Source: DASXHZ01 sp036488085 (GTDB lineage: Bacteria > Acidobacteriota > Thermoanaerobaculia > Gp7-AA8). From it: 51,494 nt of DNA. The stretch is taken from contig DASXHZ010000064.1 in assembly GCA_036488085.1 (NCBI GenBank), positions 1 through 51,494 on the forward strand, in the 5' to 3' direction. The position numbers were made by a program, and so were the translations under genes. The notes below the pieces were generated by a model that worked only from the letters and a program-made list of their open reading frames with translations, had not been told where the DNA came from and ran no database searches. Numbering within the stretch: the first letter of the stretch is position 1; each line of letters begins with the position of its first letter. Below are positions 48,102 to 51,494 of this stretch, in pieces.

Positions 48102-49607
48102 ATGAAGATCCTCACCTCCGAGCAGATGCGGAACATCGACCGGCGGACGACGGAGCGCTTCGGCATTCCGTCCATCGTCCTGATGGAGAACGCGGCGATC
48201 GCGGTGGTCGAGGCCATTCACGAGCACTACCCGACCGCCGACCGTGTTGCGATCTTCTGCGGGACCGGCGCGAATGGCGGCGACGGTTTCGCGGTGGCGC
48301 GGCACATCGAGAACCGAGGCGTCGTCCCGATGGTGATCCTTGTCGGCGATCGTGCAAAGCTTGCCGGCGACGCGCTCACGAACTTCAACACCTGCACGCT
48401 TCTCGGCATCCCGATTTACGACGTTCGAGACGACGGGCACGTTGACGATGCGATCGCGCACGCGTCCGACTCCGACGTCATCATCGACGCCATCTTCGGG
48501 ACCGGCCTCGATCGCGCGCCCGGCGGCGTACATGCCGAGGTGATCCGGGCGATTGCGGAGTTGCGGATCCCGGTGATCGCGATCGACCTGCCGAGCGGCG
48601 CGAATGCATCGAGCAACGAGACTTTCGATCCATGCGTGCGCGCCGAGGTGACCGTGACCTTCGCGGCGCCGAAGATGTGTCACGTATTCGAGCCGGCGGC
48701 GACGGCGTGCGGCGAGATCATCGTTGCCGATATCTCGATCCCCGAGATCGCGATCGACGAAGAGAACGTCACGCTGGCGCTCACTACGCCGCGCGAGATC
48801 GCGCCGCTCTTCGCACCGCGGCTCGCCGACACGCACAAGGGGACATACGGCCACGTCGGCATCGTCGCCGGCTCGCCCGACCGCAGCGGTGCCGCGGTCC
48901 TCGCCGCCCGTGGTGCGATTCGCACCGGCGCGGGGCTCGTCACCGTGATCACGGATGACGAGACGGCAGCGCAGATCCACGCGCACTCGATCGAGTCGAT
49001 GACGACCAGCGACGTCTACGCCCTGAAGACGAAGGACGCGGTGCTCATCGGCCCCGGCCTAGCCGACAACGAAGAGTCATACGCCGATATCCGCGCTCTC
49101 GTGGCCGCGCTCGAGCACCCGCTGGTCATAGACGCCTCCGGCCTCAACGCCTTCGCCGGCCACCTCGACGAGCTGAACCCGAACGGAGCAGCACACGTCC
49201 TCACGCCGCATCCCGGCGAGCTGGCGCGTCTGATCGGCGGCGACGCAAAGTCGATCAACGCCAACCGTCTCGAGTCAGCCCGCGAAGCCGCACGACGGAC
49301 GAAGTGCATCGTCGTCCTCAAAGGCCATCAGACGCTGATCGCCGACCCCGAGGGCCACGTGAACGTGAATCCGACCGGCAATCCCGGCATGGCGACCGGC
49401 GGTATGGGCGACGTCCTCGGCGGCATCATCGCCGCGCTTCTCGCCCGTGGCGTCGACGCATTCGATGCCGCCTGCGCCGCCGTCTACCTCCACGGCTTCG
49501 CGGCCGACATACTGCGCGACGAGATTGGCGACACCGGCCTCGCCGCCAACGACCTCGCCGAGAAACTGCCGTTCGCGATCCAGCGACTGCAGCGAATGCA
49601 ATGGTAA
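48102..49607 (+). CDS. nnr: Bifunctional NAD(P)HX epimerase / ADP- or ATP-dependent NAD(P)HX dehydratase
   Basis: 501 aa. The N-terminal YjeF_N epimerase domain (ILTSEQMRNIDRRT; FCGTGANGGDGFAVARHI; AIDLPSGANASS) is fused to the C-terminal ribokinase-like dehydratase domain (THKGTYGHVGIVAGSPDRSG; HVLTPHPGELARLIGG; GTGXGD-type loop reading ATGGMGDVLGGIIAALLARG). Together they repair hydrated NADH/NADPH. Two NAD-related genes (nadE and this) lie within 4 kb. Followed by the YdeI-like gene, whose start overlaps the stop by seven bases, and by tsaE, a common neighbour of yjeF. Confidence 0.95.
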   Translation: MKILTSEQMRNIDRRTTERFGIPSIVLMENAAIAVVEAIHEHYPTADRVAIFCGTGANGGDGFAVARHIENRGVVPMVILVGDRAKLAGDALTNFNTCTLLGIPIYDVRDDGHVDDAIAHASDSDVIIDAIFGTGLDRAPGGVHAEVIRAIAELRIPVIAIDLPSGANASSNETFDPCVRAEVTVTFAAPKMCHVFEPAATACGEIIVADISIPEIAIDEENVTLALTTPREIAPLFAPRLADTHKGTYGHVGIVAGSPDRSGAAVLAARGAIRTGAGLVTVITDDETAAQIHAHSIESMTTSDVYALKTKDAVLIGPGLADNEESYADIRALVAALEHPLVIDASGLNAFAGHLDELNPNGAAHVLTPHPGELARLIGGDAKSINANRLESAREAARRTKCIVVLKGHQTLIADPEGHVNVNPTGNPGMATGGMGDVLGGIIAALLARGVDAFDAACAAVYLHGFAADILRDEIGDTGLAANDLAEKLPFAIQRLQRMQW

Positions 49608-50173
49608 CCGTCGATCCGGCGAAGCGGCTCTACGTCCCGACGCGAGCGGCGTGGCGGAAGTGGCTCGCGAAGAACTACGACTGCGCGACGGAGATCTGGC
49701 TCGTTTATCCGAAAAAGAGCAGCGGCGAGCCGCGCGTCGAGTACAGCGACGCGGTCGAAGAGGCGCTCTGCTTCGGCTGGATCGACGGGATGGATAAGTC
49801 GCTCGACGAGCATCACTACATGCAGCGCTTCTCGCCGCGGCGTCCGGACAGCAACTGGTCGGAGAGCAATCGCAAGCGCTACGCACGGCTGCTCGCCGAA
49901 GGAAGCATTGCGCCGCCGGGGCTCGCGAAGCCGCCGAACGAGAACCGGCCGGTGGCGGAGCGCTATCCGAAGGACGGTGTCGTCCCCGCATACATCGAGC
50001 GCGTGCTGAAGAAGGAAAAGGCGGCGTACGCGAAGTGGGTGAAACTCCCGCCGTCGCACCGGATGAGATACACCGCCTGGATCGACAGCGCCAAGAAAGA
50101 AGAGACGCGCGCGCGCCGGATCGCCGAGGCGATCTCGATGCTGAAGAACGACGTGAGCATCAACTCCAAATGA
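49601..50173 (+). CDS. YdeI/OmpD-associated family protein
   Basis: 190 aa from the ATG at 49601. RAAWRKWLAKNYDCATEIWL, EALCFGWIDG and QRFSPRRPDSNWSESNRKRY are the family hallmarks, ending with the RIAEAISML helix. Bacteriocin- or stress-related suggestions exist for members, but the molecular function is unknown. Translationally coupled on both sides (7-base overlap with nnr; ATGA with tsaE). Confidence 0.85.
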   Translation: MVTVDPAKRLYVPTRAAWRKWLAKNYDCATEIWLVYPKKSSGEPRVEYSDAVEEALCFGWIDGMDKSLDEHHYMQRFSPRRPDSNWSESNRKRYARLLAEGSIAPPGLAKPPNENRPVAERYPKDGVVPAYIERVLKKEKAAYAKWVKLPPSHRMRYTAWIDSAKKEETRARRIAEAISMLKNDVSINSK

Positions 50174-50592
50174 AACGCTGGATCTGCTTTTCGGAAGATG
50201 AGACCGCCGCCGCGGGCCTCGAGATCGCCCGCTCGCTCGCTCCTGACGCGATCGTCCACCTCACCGGCGACCTCGGTGCCGGCAAGACCTTCCTGGCCCG
50301 CGCCATCGCCACCGAGCTCGGCGCCGATCCGCGTGAAGTTGCCTCGCCGTCGTTCGCCATCGTCCACGAATACCCCCGCCCCAACGCCGCCCCGATCATC
50401 CACATCGACGGCTACCGCTTGTCCGAGAACCGCCGCGAGTGGCTGGAGATCGGAATCGACGACCTCCTCTCCGGCCCCGGCGTGAAGCTCATCGAATGGC
50501 CGAAACGCGCATTCGAGGAGTTCGAGCCGGGGCACGTGGAGGTGACGATCGAGGTGCGGGACGATGGGGGGCGGGAGATTACGGCAGAGTAG
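50170..50592 (+). CDS. tsaE: tRNA threonylcarbamoyladenosine biosynthesis ATPase TsaE
   Basis: 140 aa. Walker A GDLGAGKTFLARAI, SPSFAIVHEY switch region, HIDGYRL (normally HXDXYRL) and IEWPKR (normally IEWPER) are in the expected order. TsaE works with TsaB and TsaD to make the t6A modification of ANN-decoding tRNAs. Its ATG overlaps the YdeI-like stop. Usual family length; the C-terminus overlaps 14 bases with the convergent relic at 50579. Confidence 0.93.
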   Translation: MKRWICFSEDETAAAGLEIARSLAPDAIVHLTGDLGAGKTFLARAIATELGADPREVASPSFAIVHEYPRPNAAPIIHIDGYRLSENRREWLEIGIDDLLSGPGVKLIEWPKRAFEEFEPGHVEVTIEVRDDGGREITAE

Positions 50593-50770
50593 CTCGGAGC
50601 GCCTGATCGAGTTGCTGTTGGAGTTGTAGCTCAGCAACCCATTTTTCGATGTATGGCCAGTCCAGTCGATGAATCGAGCTCGCAACCGACCCAGTGACCA
50701 TGTATGGGATCTTGTTGAGATCCAGCGCGGGGCTGATGCGGCGAAGAAACTCCTCAATCTTCAGGGCCAT
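50579..50770 (-). pseudogene. Internally deleted nucleotidyltransferase (head joined to tail)
   Basis: 63 aa. Residues 1-34 look like the beginning of an MNT-type nucleotidyltransferase (LRRISPALDLNKIPYMVTGS, VASSIH), but the catalytic D-X-D segment that should follow is absent. Residues 35-63 (LDWPYIEKWVAELQLQQQLD) look like the C-terminal end of the same protein type. The join is in frame, so this is an internal deletion relic. Its ATG lies inside the upstream small gene (17-base overlap). Confidence 0.65.
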
Positions 50771-50981
50771 CGATTGGCAGCCGATAGAGGTATCTCGTGA
50801 GCTCCCGCGAGACCTGTTCAGGAGTGAAGCCCGGGTGCCGTCTTTGAATACCGGCCCGTGCCAACTCGCGGGTGACATTCGTCAGTTCGGCGGCGATGTT
50901 GAACCGCCCCACCGGTCCAATGCGGCGATAAGCCTCCTCCTGGACGGCCGCCGCTTCATCGGATGTATCTCGCGCGTGCAT
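50754..50981 (-). CDS. Small helical protein, partner of the nucleotidyltransferase relic
   Basis: 75 aa from the ATG at 50981. TSDEAAAVQEEAYRRIGPVG, RFNIAAELTNVTRELARAGI and HPGFTPEQVSRELTRYLY resemble small proteins found beside nucleotidyltransferases ('..MSPAERFRIAVELS...HPE.SEEQVRRELAR.LYG'). It is the same type of partner as the 24002-24220 gene. The frame is open far upstream through unrelated relic sequence, so the internal ATG is an inference from homology. Putative antitoxin or inhibitor. Confidence 0.6.
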   Translation of the reverse strand: MHARDTSDEAAAVQEEAYRRIGPVGRFNIAAELTNVTRELARAGIQRRHPGFTPEQVSRELTRYLYRLPIDGPED

Positions 50982-51067
50982 CTCGTGATGATATCTCGGT
51001 GGCTGACGCTCACTCTCGGCGCAGGGTTCGCACGCATGCCATCGACCTGGAAGGCGCCCGATCCGCC

Positions 51068-51120
51068 TGTCATCCCGAGCCGCCGGAGTCGCGAAGCGAC
51101 GCTGGACGGTCGAGGGATCC
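51068..51120. repeat. Dispersed 'TGTCATCCCGAGC' repeat
   Basis: The sequence CTGTCATCCCGAGC ... GTCGCGAAGCGAC ... GGTCGAGGGATCC is of the type found widely dispersed in environmental genomes, with a GTCGC-GAA-GCGAC hairpin. It splits the relic at 51156-51308 from the small gene at 50754-50981. Confidence 0.55.
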
Positions 51121-51155
51121 GGTGCCATAGATCGGAAGCGCGCCGTATGATTCAA

Positions 51156-51308
51156 AAGGTCCGAGGTCTCACCTCGATCGAGCTCGTCCAACGCCTCGGC
51201 GGCGATCTTGTCGAGTTTCCCTGCCGCCACGTCGGCCTCGAATTGCCGGTCCCACGTGGCGTGCTCGTAATAATTGCCGCGAACGCCACCGGAGAGATCG
51301 GCCCGGAA
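51156..51308 (-). pseudogene. Gene fragment (antitoxin-like relic)
   Basis: About 51 residues, FRADLSGGVRGNYYEHATWD then RQFEADVAAGKLDKIAAEAL and DELDRGETSDL. 'SGGVRGNYYE' resembles the start of small antitoxin-like proteins and the rest the C-terminus of another small protein, so it may be a deletion join. No credible start codon or Shine-Dalgarno; read-through continues into repeats on both sides. Together with 50579-50981 this end of the window is a gene graveyard. Confidence 0.4.
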
Positions 51309-51340
51309 TGTCGACTCCTCCGAATTTCGGGCCGCGATGC

Positions 51341-51494
51341 AGTGTGTCGGGCGGCGACGCACGTGCGGCGGACGGCGACGCAGTGTGTCGGACGGCGACG
51401 CACGTGTGTCGGACGGCGACGCAGTGTGTCGGACGGCGACGCACGTGCGGCGGACGGCGACGCACGTGTGTCGGGCGGCGACGCACGTGTGTCG
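51341..51494. repeat. 20-21 bp tandem repeat at the right edge
   Basis: Seven full units and one partial (51341-51360, 51361-51381, 51382-51401, 51402-51422, 51423-51442, 51443-51463, 51464-51484, 51485-51494). Each ends in CGGCGACGC and begins with AGTGTGTCGG, ACGTGTGTCGG or ACGTGCGGCGG, so the first part switches between three word forms while the second half is fixed. The array continues out of the window. No unique spacers, so not CRISPR. Confidence 0.92.

Noticed and set aside
50754..51362. Single 202-residue protein through the right-end relics
   Set aside because: The frame joins a fragment, a dispersed repeat and a small protein with its own homology start; it has no coherent fold or start signal.
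51341..51494. CRISPR array or replication-origin iterons
   Set aside because: There are no unique spacers; no DnaA-box series, rep or par genes are nearby.

Overview
The window is GC-rich DNA from a diderm (Gram-negative-type) bacterium. Support for this comes from two complete RND tripartite efflux operons with outer-membrane factors, lipoprotein signal peptides and a beta-barrel protein. The gene content (a relic winged-helix/TPR regulator, large multicopper oxidase, KaiC-like ATPase, YtrA-type ABC cassette, many dispersed palindromes) resembles soil Acidobacteriota such as Thermoanaerobaculia-like lineages. That placement is inference; there is no rRNA here to prove it.

Layout. 1-3.8 kb: start of an unknown gene, a secreted beta-rich protein, a GT2 glycosyltransferase overlapping a fatty-acid hydroxylase, and an internally deleted regulator relic. 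3.9-8.3 kb (minus): a polytopic membrane protein fused to a YwlE-like phosphatase, then a small protein and a four-copper-motif multicopper oxidase. 8.3-16.9 kb: a VOC protein (plus), then seven tightly packed minus-strand genes. In transcription order these are dual-ATPase KaiC homologue, hybrid histidine kinase with a degenerate N-terminal receiver, sarcosine-oxidase-like flavoenzyme, small winged-helix protein, REC-GAF response regulator, opine dehydrogenase and FAD/NAD(P)-binding protein. A 35-bp two-block motif precedes both the opine operon and the oxidase operon. 17-23.8 kb: efflux operon 1 (TetR, adaptor, RND, OprM-like). 23.9-26.6 kb: tRNA-Val(GAC), a decayed small-protein/nucleotidyltransferase pair, a Thr-rich outer-membrane lipoprotein and small genes. 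26.6-30.1 kb: HEAT-repeat protein, then infC (AUU start)-rpmI-rplT-pheS, without pheT. 30.1-33.3 kb: YtrA-type repressor/ABC ATPase/permease. 33.4-36.6 kb: a TPR gluzincin membrane peptidase. 36.8-43.1 kb: efflux operon 2 (TetR, TolC, adaptor, RND), all but the last gene translationally coupled. 43.5-50.6 kb: DUF1573-like protein, nadE, PilZ, SAM hydrolase, transferase, orphan Phd antitoxin, NAD(P)HX repair enzyme, YdeI-like protein, tsaE. 50.6-51.5 kb: gene relics ending in a 20-21 bp tandem repeat that runs off the window.

Two things stand out. First, the KaiC-kinase-oxidase-HTH-response regulator operon looks like a sensory module coupled to amine/opine chemistry. Second, the spaces between genes, and some genes themselves, are heavily populated by two architectures of dispersed palindrome. 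One is a pair of mini-hairpins in inverted orientation, whose base pairs covary within each hairpin, inserted in-frame in the N-termini of both efflux outer-membrane proteins. The other is a 'stuttering word' inverted repeat built from degenerate 6-8 bp words, found in operons, before nadE, inside the infC operon and inside one coding region.
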